Positions 41,083-50,933 of a stretch of DNA of 64,000 bases are shown here, one piece after another (positions within the stretch are counted from its first letter, which is position 1; every line of letters starts with the position of its first letter). The stretch lies in the NCBI GenBank assembly GCA_943787785.1, contig CALSNT010000011.1:62001-126000 (forward strand), in the 5' to 3' direction. A model generated the notes under the pieces. The model was not told the DNA's origin and searched no databases. It worked only from the letters and a program-made list of their open reading frames with translations. A program made the position numbers and the translations under genes. Source of the stretch: an uncultured Paracoccaceae bacterium. GTDB lineage: Bacteria; Pseudomonadota; Alphaproteobacteria; Rhodobacterales; Rhodobacteraceae.

Positions 41083-41934
41083 GTGTTTGATCTGAACGCG
41101 GCATTGAAGCTTTTTTCGGAAGAGGGTCGGCTTGCAAGCGAACCAATGCGGCTATCGACGTTTGACTATCAGAACAACCGGGTGACATTTGCCGTAAAAA
41201 CACTGAGAGATGTCATCCAGCGCACCCATTTCTCCGGACAATTCTACGAAGTAGAAGAGCTGGAAATATTGCGGCGTAATTTCCAACCCGGTCAAATATT
41301 CTGTGACGTCGGGACCAACGTCGGCAACCATTCGGTCTATGCGATGAAGATCATGGGCGCGTCGGCGGGGTATGTTTTTGAACCGAATCCCGTGGCTTGC
41401 GAGGTGTTGATTGCGAACCTGTTTTTGAACGGGTTGGAGAATTCTGTCGATATGTCATGGCTTGGGTACGCGGTTGGATCTGAGCGGAGCGACGATAATT
41501 CAATGGTCTTCATCGAGAAAAATATTGGTGGCGGGAGAGTGGAAAGCGGCGGCGGCGACCTTGCTGTCCGCACAGGCGATGAGATGTTGGACGGGCGGCA
41601 GATAGATCTGATGAAGATCGACGTCGAGGGAATGGAGATCGACGTCCTGGCAGGTTTCGCTGAAACGGTAGCGCGCCATCGTCCATCTGTGTTTGCCGAA
41701 GTCGATAATAACAATCGTGCCGCGTTTGATGACTGGGTCGCCGACAACCACTATGTCGTGACCGAGCGCTTCAAACGGTATCGCTCTAACGAGAATTTCA
41801 TGATTATTCCGCGCGAGAAGACCGAAATGGCACTGGGCCACAGCACTTTGAGCAGCGTTTGCCCATCTGAGACTGCGGCACAATTTGCAACTGCCCGCGC
41901 GCAACGCAAAAGGCCAAAGCCGCAGGCTGACTGA
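41083..41934 (+). CDS. FkbM-family methyltransferase
   Basis: 283 residues from GTG 41083, preceded by AAGGGGG; an ATG at 41056 would add nine residues. The Rossmann motif is FCDVGTNVGNHSVYA, with FEPNP after strand 2 and LMKIDVEGMEIDVLAGF, the FkbM signature. Members O-methylate sugars or other metabolites with SAM. Such a gene between sufB and sufC is unexpected; it may be a passenger, or the operon may have a cell-surface link. The last 30 residues are basic and loosely structured. Confidence 0.85.
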   Translation: MFDLNAALKLFSEEGRLASEPMRLSTFDYQNNRVTFAVKTLRDVIQRTHFSGQFYEVEELEILRRNFQPGQIFCDVGTNVGNHSVYAMKIMGASAGYVFEPNPVACEVLIANLFLNGLENSVDMSWLGYAVGSERSDDNSMVFIEKNIGGGRVESGGGDLAVRTGDEMLDGRQIDLMKIDVEGMEIDVLAGFAETVARHRPSVFAEVDNNNRAAFDDWVADNHYVVTERFKRYRSNENFMIIPREKTEMALGHSTLSSVCPSETAAQFATARAQRKRPKPQAD

Positions 41935-41988
41935 CAAAAATCGCCGCTGGGCGGTACCAACGAATGACACTTTTATCCGGAGCAACGA

Positions 41989-42744
41989 ATGCTGAAGATC
42001 ACTAACCTCCACGTCGGCCTTGAAGAGGAAGACAAAGCCATCCTGAAGGGCGTCGACCTGTCGGTCGGAGCCGGGGAGGTGCATGCAATCATGGGCCCGA
42101 ACGGGTCAGGGAAATCGACGCTGTCCTATGTTCTGGCAGGCCGGGACGGATATGAAGTGACCGACGGATCGGCCGCGCTTGACGGCGAGGATTTGCTGGA
42201 GATGGAGCCTGAAGAACGCGCAGCCGCTGGCCTGTTTCTTGCCTTTCAGTACCCGGTTGAAATCCCGGGTGTGGGCAACATGACATTCCTGCGCACCGCT
42301 GTGAACGCGCAGCGTAAAGCGCGTGGTGAGGAGGAGATGAGCGCGGCTGATTTCCTCAAGGCGATCCGCGAGAACGCCAAGACGCTGAAGATCGACCCGG
42401 ACATGCTGAAGCGCCCGGTGAACGTTGGATTCTCTGGTGGTGAGAAAAAGCGCAATGAAATCCTGCAGATGGCGATGCTGGAGCCGCGTATGTGTGTGCT
42501 GGACGAGACCGACTCGGGGCTCGACGTGGACGCAATGAAGCTGGTCAGCGAGGGCGTGAACGCGCTACGCGATGCCGGCCGCTCGTTTCTGGTCATAACC
42601 CATTATCAGCGCTTGTTGGACCACATCAAACCGGACGTTGTTCACATCATGGCAGATGGGCGGATCGTGAAGACTGGCGGGCCGGATCTGGCGCTTGAGG
42701 TGGAGAACAATGGTTACGCCGACATTCTGTCCGAGGTGGCCTAA
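41989..42744 (+). CDS. sufC: Fe-S cluster assembly ATPase SufC
   Basis: 251 residues. Walker A GPNGSGKST, signature VGFSGGEKKRNEILQMA, Walker B LDETDSGLDVDA, and the final switch His in LVITHYQRLL are all present. SufC is a soluble ABC ATPase that drives changes in SufBC2D. The stop overlaps the sufD ATG by one base (TAATG), so the two are coupled. Confidence 0.97.
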   Translation: MLKITNLHVGLEEEDKAILKGVDLSVGAGEVHAIMGPNGSGKSTLSYVLAGRDGYEVTDGSAALDGEDLLEMEPEERAAAGLFLAFQYPVEIPGVGNMTFLRTAVNAQRKARGEEEMSAADFLKAIRENAKTLKIDPDMLKRPVNVGFSGGEKKRNEILQMAMLEPRMCVLDETDSGLDVDAMKLVSEGVNALRDAGRSFLVITHYQRLLDHIKPDVVHIMADGRIVKTGGPDLALEVENNGYADILSEVA

Positions 42745-44006
42745 TGGGGGCTGCTGAGAAGAATATGGGCGCGGCCATCACGCCGGCTGATGGGCCTGCC
42801 TGGGCGCAATCGGCGCGTGACGATGCGGCGGCGCGGCTGGCGGCAACGGGTTTGCCGGGGCGGCGGGATGAGTATTGGAAATATACCGATCCGACCAGCC
42901 TGACTGAGCCCGAGGCGGCGCAGGCTGCGTTGTTTAAATCCGATGAATCTCCGTTCTTCGATGGGATTGATCGGCTGCGGGTTGTCTTTGTCGATGGTGT
43001 TTTTGACGCCGATGCCAGTGACAACCTGACGCTGGAGGGTGTCGAGATTGAGCGACTGGCCGAAGCGAATGCGGACATCCACTGGGCCAAGGGGATCTTT
43101 GGCGTTTTGGAAGCGAACGGGCAGATACCTGTTGTGCGACCGCTGGCAGCTTTGAATACCGCCACGGCGGCGGACGGTGTGCTAATCCGGGTTACCAAGA
43201 CACCTTCGCGCCCGATCTCTCTGGTTTACCGCCACGCGGATGAACGCTCGGACGCGATGCTGCACCATGTGGTTCGTGTGGAAAGCGGGGCTTCGCTGAC
43301 CTTGCTGGAAAACGGCCCGGCGGCGGCGCGTTTCAACAAGGTCATGGAAATCGACGTGGCTGACGGGGCGGAATTCCATCATGTCCGCGCACAGGGGCGT
43401 GATCACGAGCGCCGTGTGGCAACGCATATGTTCGCACGGCTTGGGCAGGAGTCGGTCTTCAAATCCTTCACCCTGACGATGAACGGGGTGCTGACCCGCA
43501 ACGAGGTTGTGATTGAGCTGACTGGCGACGACGCGGTGGCTCATGTCGCAGGCGCGGCGGTCGGCGACGGTGATTTTCACCATGACGATACGGTGTTTAT
43601 CACCCATGACGCGCTGCGCTGCGAAAGCCGTCAGGTGTTCAAGAAGGTTCTCAGAAACGGCGCGACGGGCGTTTTCCAGGGCAAAATTCTGGTTAAGAAG
43701 GACGCCCAGAAAACAGATGGGTTCCAACTGTCTCAGGCGCTTCTGCTTGACGACGACGCGCAATTCCTCGCCAAGCCGGAGCTGGAGATCTACGCCGATG
43801 ATGTGCTGTGCAGCCACGGCTCGACCACCGGTGCGATTGATGAAGACGCGCTGTTCTACTTGCGGTCGCGCGGAGTGCCGACCGTTGAAGCGCAAGATTT
43901 GCTGGTGTTGGCGTTCCTTGCCGAAGCGATTGAGGAAGTTGAGGCCGAGGATATTGCCGAAGAACTCAACACCCGCCTGACCGGCTGGCTGGAGCGGCGA
44001 CGCTGA
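42744..44006 (+). CDS. sufD: Fe-S cluster assembly protein SufD
   Basis: 420 residues with RRDEYWKYTDP near the N-terminus and the C-terminal CSHGSTTGAIDEDALFYLRSRG split across the helical end typical of SufB/D proteins. It pairs with SufB and SufC for cluster assembly. Followed 4 bp later by a membrane protein gene. Confidence 0.95.
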   Translation: MGAAEKNMGAAITPADGPAWAQSARDDAAARLAATGLPGRRDEYWKYTDPTSLTEPEAAQAALFKSDESPFFDGIDRLRVVFVDGVFDADASDNLTLEGVEIERLAEANADIHWAKGIFGVLEANGQIPVVRPLAALNTATAADGVLIRVTKTPSRPISLVYRHADERSDAMLHHVVRVESGASLTLLENGPAAARFNKVMEIDVADGAEFHHVRAQGRDHERRVATHMFARLGQESVFKSFTLTMNGVLTRNEVVIELTGDDAVAHVAGAAVGDGDFHHDDTVFITHDALRCESRQVFKKVLRNGATGVFQGKILVKKDAQKTDGFQLSQALLLDDDAQFLAKPELEIYADDVLCSHGSTTGAIDEDALFYLRSRGVPTVEAQDLLVLAFLAEAIEEVEAEDIAEELNTRLTGWLERRR

Positions 44007-44010
44007 GCGC

Positions 44011-44511
44011 ATGAGTATCGTTGCCGATATCGTCCGCAGCTATGTGCAGCCCCGCGCTGTGATCCGGGATCGGCTGGCCGAAGGCCAGCGCGAGGATCGT
44101 GCGCTGATGTTGCTGATGCTTGGCTGCGGCCTGGTGTTCGTGGCGCAATGGCCCCGGCTGGCGCGACGGGCGGCGCTGGATGATGCCGTGCCGTTGGAGG
44201 CTTTGCTGGGCGGCGCGCTGATGGCTTGGGGCGTCATCATGCCGCTGGCGCTTTACGGGATTGCCGGGCTCAGCCATCTGGTCGCGCGGGCGCTGGGCGG
44301 GCAGGGCGCCTTCTTTGGGGCGCGTTTGGCGTTGTTCTGGGCGTTGGTTGCGGCGGCCCCGGCGTGGCTGCTCTATGGGTTGACCGCCGGTATGATTGGG
44401 TCCGGACCAGCGCTCAGCATTGTCGGATTCCTCGCATTCGCTGCATTCCTGTTTGTCTGGCTGTCTGGCTGGGTCGAGGTGGAATGGCCGCGCACGTCGG
44501 TGGCATCATGA
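44011..44511 (+). CDS. YIP1-family membrane protein 1
   Basis: 166 residues with five hydrophobic segments and the short N-terminal DIVRSYVQPRAVIRDRLAEGQREDRAL in parts, the YIP1-like layout seen in suf operons of Rhodobacteraceae. It overlaps the next, related gene by 4 bp. Function in bacteria is unknown; membrane location is predicted. Confidence 0.8.
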   Translation: MSIVADIVRSYVQPRAVIRDRLAEGQREDRALMLLMLGCGLVFVAQWPRLARRAALDDAVPLEALLGGALMAWGVIMPLALYGIAGLSHLVARALGGQGAFFGARLALFWALVAAAPAWLLYGLTAGMIGSGPALSIVGFLAFAAFLFVWLSGWVEVEWPRTSVAS

Positions 44512-45092
44512 CCTTTGACCTGCCCACATTGCTACGAATGGCGGCGCAGACCCTGCGCGCGCCCCGCGAATCCGCCGAGACCATATTGGCGCTGGGTATC
44601 CCGCGCACGGCACTAGCACCGGCTTTGGCGTTGGTGATCGTTTTGACGATCATGTTCGGGCATCTGAATGAGTTTCTGGCACCCGCGACGACCGAGGGTC
44701 AAATTGTCATCGATCCGATGACTCTGGGCCTGTTGCAGTTCGCCTCGCTCATGATCACGGCAATTGCAGTATTCTGGATCGGGCGGGCGTTCGGCGGCAC
44801 CGGGCGATTTGATGAGGGGCTATTGCTGATGATCTGGCTGCAGTTCATCCTGCTGTGCCTGCAGGTGCTGCAGACGGCATTGCTGGTGATTTCGATGCAA
44901 CTGGCCAGCCTTGTTGCGGTCATAAGCGTGGTGCTGTTCCTGTACCTGCTGACACATTTCGTGGCAGTGCTACATGGCTTCAAATCACTTGGGAAAGTGT
45001 TCCTGATGATCCTTTTGTCTGCTTTCGGGCTGGCATTAGGCCTGTCTATTCTGCTGGCGCTGATCGGCGTCAATATCCCGGAAGTTACCTGA
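44508..45092 (+). CDS. YIP1-family membrane protein 2
   Basis: 194 residues from ATG 44508, overlapping the previous gene. Five hydrophobic helices; the second half (FWIGRAFGGTGRFDEGLLLMIWLQ) is typical of bacterial YIP1 proteins. Its TGA overlaps the sufS ATG by one base. A longer frame to 44226 overlaps the preceding gene and is not used. Confidence 0.82.
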   Translation: MTFDLPTLLRMAAQTLRAPRESAETILALGIPRTALAPALALVIVLTIMFGHLNEFLAPATTEGQIVIDPMTLGLLQFASLMITAIAVFWIGRAFGGTGRFDEGLLLMIWLQFILLCLQVLQTALLVISMQLASLVAVISVVLFLYLLTHFVAVLHGFKSLGKVFLMILLSAFGLALGLSILLALIGVNIPEVT

Positions 45093-46309
45093 TGTATGAT
45101 GTCGACGCTGTACGCCGCGATTTCCCGATCCTGGGACGTCAGGTGAATGATCGTGCGCTGGTCTACCTCGACAACGGGGCCTCCGCGCAAAAACCGCAAT
45201 CTGTGATCGACGCAGTGACGCGGGCCTATGGTGAGGAATACTCGAACGTTCATAGGGGGCTACACACCCTGTCGAGCATCGCGACCGAGAATTATGAGGC
45301 GGTGCGCGGCAAGATCGCGGCGTTCCTGGGGGCGACCGAAAACCAGATCGTTATGAACTCGGGGACGACCGAAGGGATCAATACGGTCGCCTACAGTTGG
45401 GCGATGCCGCGTATGGAAGCGGGCGACGAGATTGTGCTCAGCATTATGGAGCATCACGCAAATATCGTGCCATGGTATTTTCTGCGCGAACGTCAGGGCG
45501 TGGAGCTTAAGTGGGTCGAAACGGCCGCTGACGGGTCGCTAGACCCGCAGGCCGTCATCGACGCGATCGGACCGAAGACCAAGCTGGTGGCGGTGACGCA
45601 TCTGTCGAACGTGACGGGCACAGTGGTGGATGTGAAGGCGATCACGGCGGCGGCCCATGAACGCGGTGTGCCCGTGCTGGTCGATGGCTCTCAGGCAGCG
45701 GTGCACATGCCGGTGGACGTGACGGATATCGACTGCGATTTCTATGCGATTACCGGGCATAAACTCTACGGACCGTCCGCGTCGGGCGCGATTTTCATCA
45801 AGTCAGAACGCATGGCCGAGATGCGCCCGTTCATGGGTGGCGGGGACATGATCCGCGAGGTGCATCGCGATTCTGTCACCTGGAACGACCCGCCGATGAA
45901 GTTCGAGGCCGGAACGCCGGGGATTGTCCAGCAGATCGGCCTGGGCGCAGCTTTGGACTACATCACCGCGCTGGGAATGGAGAATGTCGCGGCGCACGAA
46001 GCGTCTTTGCGCGATTATGCGAATGAGCGTCTTCACGGGCTGAACTGGCTGACCGTGCAGGGCAACGCGCCGGGCAAAGCGGCGATCTTCAGCTTCACGC
46101 TGGACGGCGCGGCCCATGCCCATGACATTTCGACGATCCTCGACAAGCGCGGCGTCGCTGTGCGGGCCGGACATCACTGCGCACAGCCGCTGATGCAACA
46201 CCTGGGCGTGACGGCCACGGCGCGGGCGTCGTTCGGGTTGTACAATACCAAAGCAGAAGTCGACGTGCTGATTGACGCGTTGGAATTATGCCACGAGTTG
46301 CTGGCTTAG
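45092..46309 (+). CDS. sufS: Cysteine desulfurase SufS
   Basis: 405 residues from ATG 45092. It starts DAVRRDFPILGRQVN and YLDNGASAQKP; the PLP Lys is in ITGHKLYGPSA and the catalytic Cys in RAGHHCAQPLM. A group II desulfurase working with SufE, which is encoded at 13406. It is the last gene of the operon seen here; no sufA follows before the tRNA gene. The frame stays open upstream to 44855 but the start fits the family. Confidence 0.96.
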   Translation: MYDVDAVRRDFPILGRQVNDRALVYLDNGASAQKPQSVIDAVTRAYGEEYSNVHRGLHTLSSIATENYEAVRGKIAAFLGATENQIVMNSGTTEGINTVAYSWAMPRMEAGDEIVLSIMEHHANIVPWYFLRERQGVELKWVETAADGSLDPQAVIDAIGPKTKLVAVTHLSNVTGTVVDVKAITAAAHERGVPVLVDGSQAAVHMPVDVTDIDCDFYAITGHKLYGPSASGAIFIKSERMAEMRPFMGGGDMIREVHRDSVTWNDPPMKFEAGTPGIVQQIGLGAALDYITALGMENVAAHEASLRDYANERLHGLNWLTVQGNAPGKAAIFSFTLDGAAHAHDISTILDKRGVAVRAGHHCAQPLMQHLGVTATARASFGLYNTKAEVDVLIDALELCHELLA

Positions 46310-46373
46310 TCGCCATCTACGCACCGACAATGGCGTTGCGGCGACGCCGTGCGGTGGCTATAGACCGCTGCGT

Positions 46374-46450
<77 letters not shown>

Positions 46451-46760
46451 TTTAATTGCGCTAACTCATTGTATTTAAGAGATAATATGAGCGAACCCTA
46501 GATCTGGGTCCACACTTGAGTCCACATTTGAAGCTAGCGTGACCTGCGCCGATTGAGCGGCCGGTTTAGCCGCATAAGACGGGGACCCCCATGTCGATCC
46601 CAAACTCCGTACGCTGACCCCCACCCCGGGGGCACCCCCCTTTTTGGGGCGCTGGCACGCGTCACCTAAGTATACGATTTTCGACGAACGAAATGCGTTC
46701 TGATGGAAACTGGGCTAGCGTGCAGTTGGCAGGCGACATCGCGGTAAGGTCGACGAGCTG
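46451..46760. other. Gene-free stretch after tRNA-Arg with a 12-bp tandem repeat
   Basis: No convincing coding frame. It holds a near-perfect tandem repeat of GTCCACACTTGA (46508-46519 and 46520-46531, one mismatch) 58 bp after the tRNA end, and a C/G-rich segment with a hairpin-like CCCCCACCCCGGGGG at about 46609-46625. The position suits the remnant of an integration site. Confidence 0.6.
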
Positions 46761-47021
46761 ATGCCGTGGCGAATATGGGCAGTGTCGATGCGCGCGTGGG
46801 ATTATCCATTCAAGACCGTCAGGATCGCCTGCAAGGTCTGCAACCGGCGGGGGCAGTATTCCAAAGCGCGCTTTGTCGAGATCGTCGGCCGCAACACCGC
46901 ATTACCGACCGCCCTAGGCGTTATCGCCAAAGATTGCCCGATGGCCGGCAAGCCTTCCAACATCATCCACGACCGCTGTCAGGCCCATTACCCTGACCTG
47001 ATCACATACTCACAAAATTGA
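46761..47021 (+). CDS. Small Cys-rich protein, possible zinc ribbon
   Basis: 86 residues, or slightly shorter from an inner start. It contains VRIACKVCNRRGQYSKARFVEIVGRN, here broken as CKVCNRRGQY and ARFVEIVGRN, then CP and a final RCQAHYPD: a CxxC pair plus later Cys and His that could bind zinc. I recall similar small proteins near prophages of Rhodobacteraceae. Function unknown. It is the only probable gene in the 1.2 kb between tRNA-Arg and the barrel protein. Confidence 0.6.
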   Translation: MPWRIWAVSMRAWDYPFKTVRIACKVCNRRGQYSKARFVEIVGRNTALPTALGVIAKDCPMAGKPSNIIHDRCQAHYPDLITYSQN

Positions 47022-47648
47022 GCTGGCCGGGCGATGCGGGGCGTCGGGGGCGTCGCGGACTGAAAACCGGGGCGGCCGCATTCGTACAGGCACACAAAAC
47101 CCCGCGTCGTGGCAAACCTCCGGGGGGTAGACGCCCGGGTGCCGGGTAGATCGCCGAGAGGCTCTACGCTACACTGGAAACTGGTTGGACGACATTCGTA
47201 TAGGCACAAAAGGCCGGCGGTATGCGAGGGCGCAGACTAGTTTGGATGCGATGCTGAAGTCGGAGTAACGTCGCCGTCAGAATCGGCCCTGAGAGGCTCA
47301 CTGACTGGCCCCCTGATACTTCACCGGCCACCCCCGGAGAGCCCCGTCGGCTCCCCGTTGCTACGGCCTGCTGCTGGTTCTACCGTAACCGTACACCGGC
47401 CGTTCGGTGCAGTCACAACGAAGGGGAAAGATGCGGGACAAAGTGTCAGTTCGATGATCTATTCCGAACGTCCGCTTTGGCGCAAACGTATCCGTCCGAC
47501 CAATCCGACCAACCTCAAAGAACGTGTTCTTCTCGCATCGCTGCGAAGGAAAACGTTACGCGGCGGCACAAAATCTTGACTCGGACACTGGGAAACCCAC
47601 GACATATCCAAAGCTGATAAGAATGACCTCGAACAGAAAGCCAGATCA
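47022..47648. other. 627-bp gene-free stretch with two imperfect 35-bp direct repeats
   Basis: The repeats are at 47060-47094 and 47174-47208 (26 of 35 bases identical, 114 bp apart); both end in CATTCGTAxAGGCACA. Short frames here lack coding character. The last 100 bp should contain the promoter of the barrel protein, but I see no clear -35/-10 pair. Confidence 0.6.
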
Positions 47649-49313
47649 ATGCCCAAATCCGATTCATCCAAGCTTACCGCCGTCATCAGGAGGCAACTGC
47701 TTTTCGTCCGCCCGCTCATGCTTCCCGGCGCAGTGTTCGCGGCCTCGACCGCAATCGCCGGCAACATGGGCTATGTGCCCAAAGATCCGGTTGTTGAGCC
47801 AATTGCGGCAGCGCACGCGGGCGACTATGTCATGCCGCACAACAGCCGGGTCACGCTGGGCTATGGTATCGAGTTTTCGCAGCTTGGCGGTTGGGTCGAT
47901 CGTGGCGGTGCGTGGAACGGCCCGCCGTCGGCCTCGCAAGCAGGCCTCGACTTCAACTTGAACCAGGTTGTTGTGTCCGGTTCGGCGCATTTCGATTCGG
48001 GCGCGCATATCGGTGTTCACATCGGCAAAGTCACCGACTTTGAAGGTCAGACCTACGGTTATAACGGGCAGGACGCCATCGCCATCACCGACGGAGATGG
48101 CACCCTATATGGGGTTTCAGGGGGCATGCCGCTTGGCAACGGTCTTGGGCTTGATCTTGCCATGACCCGCTATGATGTAGAGGGGACGCGCTATACGACC
48201 CTGAGCAACAATGTCGATAACTGTCCGGTCGACGTCTCTTCTGACAATTGCAGCTACACGCATCAGTTCTTCGTATTCGATGTGGGTATGAATTACCGCG
48301 CCCCCCTGTCAAACAACATGTTTTATGCGCTGAACGGTGGGCTGCGTTTCGTCAACGGATACAATAAGGTCAGTGTTTGGAACGATAACGCTCCGATTGG
48401 CGGAACATTCGACGCCGCCGACCAATCTCTGAACGTTTCGCCCATGTTTGCCGTCGATCCCAGGGTCGGTGCGGTGATCGGATACGAACTTGGAAACTAC
48501 GATTTGACGGCGTCCGCCGAATACTTCGGCAGTGAGTTGAGTTTCGGGATCGGCTTGGAACTTGCCACTGGTCGACACAACCAAGCCGCAGGAGCGCATA
48601 GCCTTTATTGGGGCGGGTTTGTCGAGAGCAATCAGTTCGCGATGGATCGGGCGCACCCTTGGGTCGCGGAGGCCAAGTTGCCAAGTGATCTCGGCAGTTT
48701 CGACCTTGACAGCACTTCGGTCGGTGTTTTCGTGGAAGCGGTAACGCAGTCCTCATCATTCCGCGTTGGTTTTGGCACCGTGACGTCCGCAGAGGCGCGC
48801 GTTTACCGCAGTAGTCACAACTTAGGTGACAACGGCGACCCCAGCAGCCCAAATGCGATCATGTCGGATGGGTCAGGCCACCACATCAACGTTGCGTTTT
48901 CGCAAAACGTGATGCCGGTCGGGAGCGGCAACCTTCGCGCTGATATGGAGTTCGATTATCAAAAACTGGACTTCAACATGATCGAGCAGCCCAACGGCGG
49001 AAATAAAGCAAATAAAGTCTATACCGCTGGTACAGCGCAGGTCGCAACGTTTGCTGTCGGCCCGACCTATTCGCAAAAGGTGACGAACGGGATCGAAGCT
49101 TATGTTGGTCTTGACTACCTGATCGGCGCGGGTCGGTTTGTCATGACGACCACCGGCGGGGACAACTCCAACTACAACGCGATGTTCGAAGAATCCGCCC
49201 GTGTCCGCGTTGGTGCGGACTTCAGCGTTGGCTCCGGCATGGGCCGGGTCGAGATCAGCGGCAACAGTGATGCAGGTGCGTCGGTTGCAGCGTCGTACTC
49301 GATGACCTTTTAG
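47649..49313 (+). CDS. Outer-membrane beta-barrel protein of unknown family
   Basis: 554 residues. A long N-terminal signal (FAASTAIAG) is followed by alternating polar and hydrophobic strands with many Gly, Asn, Ser and aromatic residues, for example VTLGYGIEFSQLGG and FDVGMNYRAPL, and it ends in SYSMTF, with a C-terminal Phe as recognised by BamA. Two Cys (NCPVD, NCSYT) might form a loop disulfide. No named family seen; porin, adhesin or transporter all possible. It lies alone in the accessory region. A weak hairpin (AATGGCG/CGCCATT) follows at about 49337-49363. Confidence 0.78.
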   Translation: MPKSDSSKLTAVIRRQLLFVRPLMLPGAVFAASTAIAGNMGYVPKDPVVEPIAAAHAGDYVMPHNSRVTLGYGIEFSQLGGWVDRGGAWNGPPSASQAGLDFNLNQVVVSGSAHFDSGAHIGVHIGKVTDFEGQTYGYNGQDAIAITDGDGTLYGVSGGMPLGNGLGLDLAMTRYDVEGTRYTTLSNNVDNCPVDVSSDNCSYTHQFFVFDVGMNYRAPLSNNMFYALNGGLRFVNGYNKVSVWNDNAPIGGTFDAADQSLNVSPMFAVDPRVGAVIGYELGNYDLTASAEYFGSELSFGIGLELATGRHNQAAGAHSLYWGGFVESNQFAMDRAHPWVAEAKLPSDLGSFDLDSTSVGVFVEAVTQSSSFRVGFGTVTSAEARVYRSSHNLGDNGDPSSPNAIMSDGSGHHINVAFSQNVMPVGSGNLRADMEFDYQKLDFNMIEQPNGGNKANKVYTAGTAQVATFAVGPTYSQKVTNGIEAYVGLDYLIGAGRFVMTTTGGDNSNYNAMFEESARVRVGADFSVGSGMGRVEISGNSDAGASVAASYSMTF

Positions 49314-49797
49314 GACGACGCAGATAATGAATGGCGGCCACGAGCGGGTCGCCATTCGCTACCACGCCCAGAGACTGTTTCTGCCTGACCTCAGTCCGGT
49401 AATCTTACACTGACTGACTTTTCTGTAACCGGTTTATCTACGCAGTGCCGTCCGCAAGCCATACAATGGGTTGCTGAGTTACCGACAAGCCAGAACACTA
49501 CGGACCGATTGCTGCGCTGTATGCGATCCTCGTCTTTCGCGAATGAAAGACCAAAGTGATTGTAATACGTTGAGCTTGCGGAATCGGCGCGGTCACCAAT
49601 TGCTTCTGGCAACCAGTTGAAAGCCGACATTCATGTTGTTCGCAGCATCGGTCGCTAGGGGCTCGAGGACGAAGCCGCTCGCGCGGCAATGGCGCTTGTG
49701 GCTGATGTTTCGCATCGTTCCTGACGTCGCGCATTTTGCGAACTGACGAACCTGTCTGACGATTGGGGCCTTCTCAATCGACAGACAGGAGGCTTCC
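49314..49797. other. 484-bp stretch without an identified gene
   Basis: Between the barrel protein and the recombinase fragment I see no reading frame with coding character. It contains the hairpin noted for the preceding gene and a GACAGGAGG ribosome site at its very end for the recombinase. Confidence 0.5.
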
Positions 49798-50281
49798 ATG
49801 ACAGAGGAGAGAACAACACCGCTTCGGGCACGGATGATCGAAGATATGCGCATTCGTGGCTTGGGAGACAAATCCCAGCAGGCGCACATCCGAGCGATCA
49901 AGGATTTTGCCGGTTTTCTGGGGCACTCGCCCGATACAGCCACGTCGGAGGAGCTTCGCGCGTACCAGCTTCATATGACGGATACCGGGGTCACGCCCTC
50001 GGTCTACAACGCGCGCATCACCGCCCTGCGTTTCTTTTTCTCGATGACCTGCGGGCGCGAAGAGATGAAGCGATACATGCAGTTCCGCACCGAGCCGCGC
50101 AAACTGCCCGCGGTACTCAGCGCTGAGGAGGTTTCCGAGCTTCTGACCGTCGCGCCCGGTCCTGGGCTCAAATACCGCGCGGCGCTCAGCATTTCCTACG
50201 GTGCAGGTTTGAGAGCTTCCGAGGTTTGCAATCTCACTACCGGCGACATTGATAGCGATCGGATGCTGATCCACGTTGTGC
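49798..50281 (+). pseudogene. Tyrosine recombinase (XerD-like), N-terminal part only
   Basis: The first about 160 residues match a phage-type integrase: core-binding domain MRIRGLGDKSQQAHIRAIKDF in parts, then SYGAGLRASEVCNLTTGDID with the first catalytic Arg. After HVVQGN the frame runs into sequence antisense to an IS66 transposase, so the catalytic His-x-x-Arg and Tyr are missing. This type often accompanies IS91-like elements. The full gene was cut by the IS66 rearrangement. Confidence 0.82.
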
Positions 50282-50282
50282 A

Positions 50283-50514
50283 GGGCAACCTGCTGTTCGG
50301 CAGCCTCGGCAATCTCTTCTTCTTCCGCGAAGGCCAGATTGAGTTGATCAAGGCTCTCGGACTTCGACCCAAACCGGTGACGGTTATGCCCCGCAAGCTG
50401 GTGCTGAAGTTGCTCCACTTTCAGGCTCAGCGCCCGGACCTCATTGGCCAGAAGTCGGTTCACCGACCGCAGTTCTGCGGGGTCTTCAGGTGTGATATCC
50501 AGGCCCTTCAGCAT
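50283..50514 (-). pseudogene. IS66 transposase TnpC, N-terminal fragment
   Basis: About 77 residues from ATG 50514: LLANEVRALSLKVEQLQHQL coiled coil followed by RHRFGSKSESLDQLNLAF, the standard IS66 TnpC N-terminus. The catalytic DDE domain is missing. Confidence 0.85.
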
Positions 50515-50585
50515 CTCGAATTTTATACCTGAACCGGAACAAAGTGGGAATCCCCACACTGCCCAAAGTAGCCGGTTTTATTGCC

Positions 50586-50933
50586 CTATCCGACGCTCAA
50601 CGGACGCCACGTCTTCTTTGGCATGCGCCAGTCGATCCCTTCCAGCAGCATCGAGAGTTGCGCACCACTGACGTTGATCTTGCCGTCCTTGGCAGCAGGC
50701 CACACGAACCGGCCTTTCTCCAGGCGTTTGCTGAACAAGCACGCGCCCTGGCTATCCCACCAGATGATCTTCAGCAGATCACCGCGCCTGCCTCGGAACA
50801 CAAACAGGTGGCCAGAATACGGGTCCAGCGCCAACGTCTTCTCGGCCTGCGCTGCCAGCGTATTGAACCCACGCCGCATGTCCGTCACCCCGGCCGCTAG
50901 CCAGACCCGCGTGTTGCTCGGAACCGGGATCAC
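50586..50933 (-). CDS. IS66 accessory protein TnpB
   Basis: 115 residues with the family pattern [39 protein letters not shown] and a C-terminal [14 protein letters not shown]. Its role in IS66 transposition is not well understood. It overlaps tnpA by 4 bp. Confidence 0.93.
   Translation of the reverse strand: MIPVPSNTRVWLAAGVTDMRRGFNTLAAQAEKTLALDPYSGHLFVFRGRRGDLLKIIWWDSQGACLFSKRLEKGRFVWPAAKDGKINVSGAQLSMLLEGIDWRMPKKTWRPLSVG

Noticed and set aside
39054-41090. A 678-codon plus-strand open frame across the suf operon
   Set aside because: It overlaps three frames with clear membrane-protein patterns and ribosome sites, and its own translation is rich in Arg, Ser and Gly with no domain pattern; it is a shadow of GC-rich coding DNA.
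47358-47579. A 73-codon frame before the barrel protein
   Set aside because: No ribosome site, no coding bias and no family pattern.
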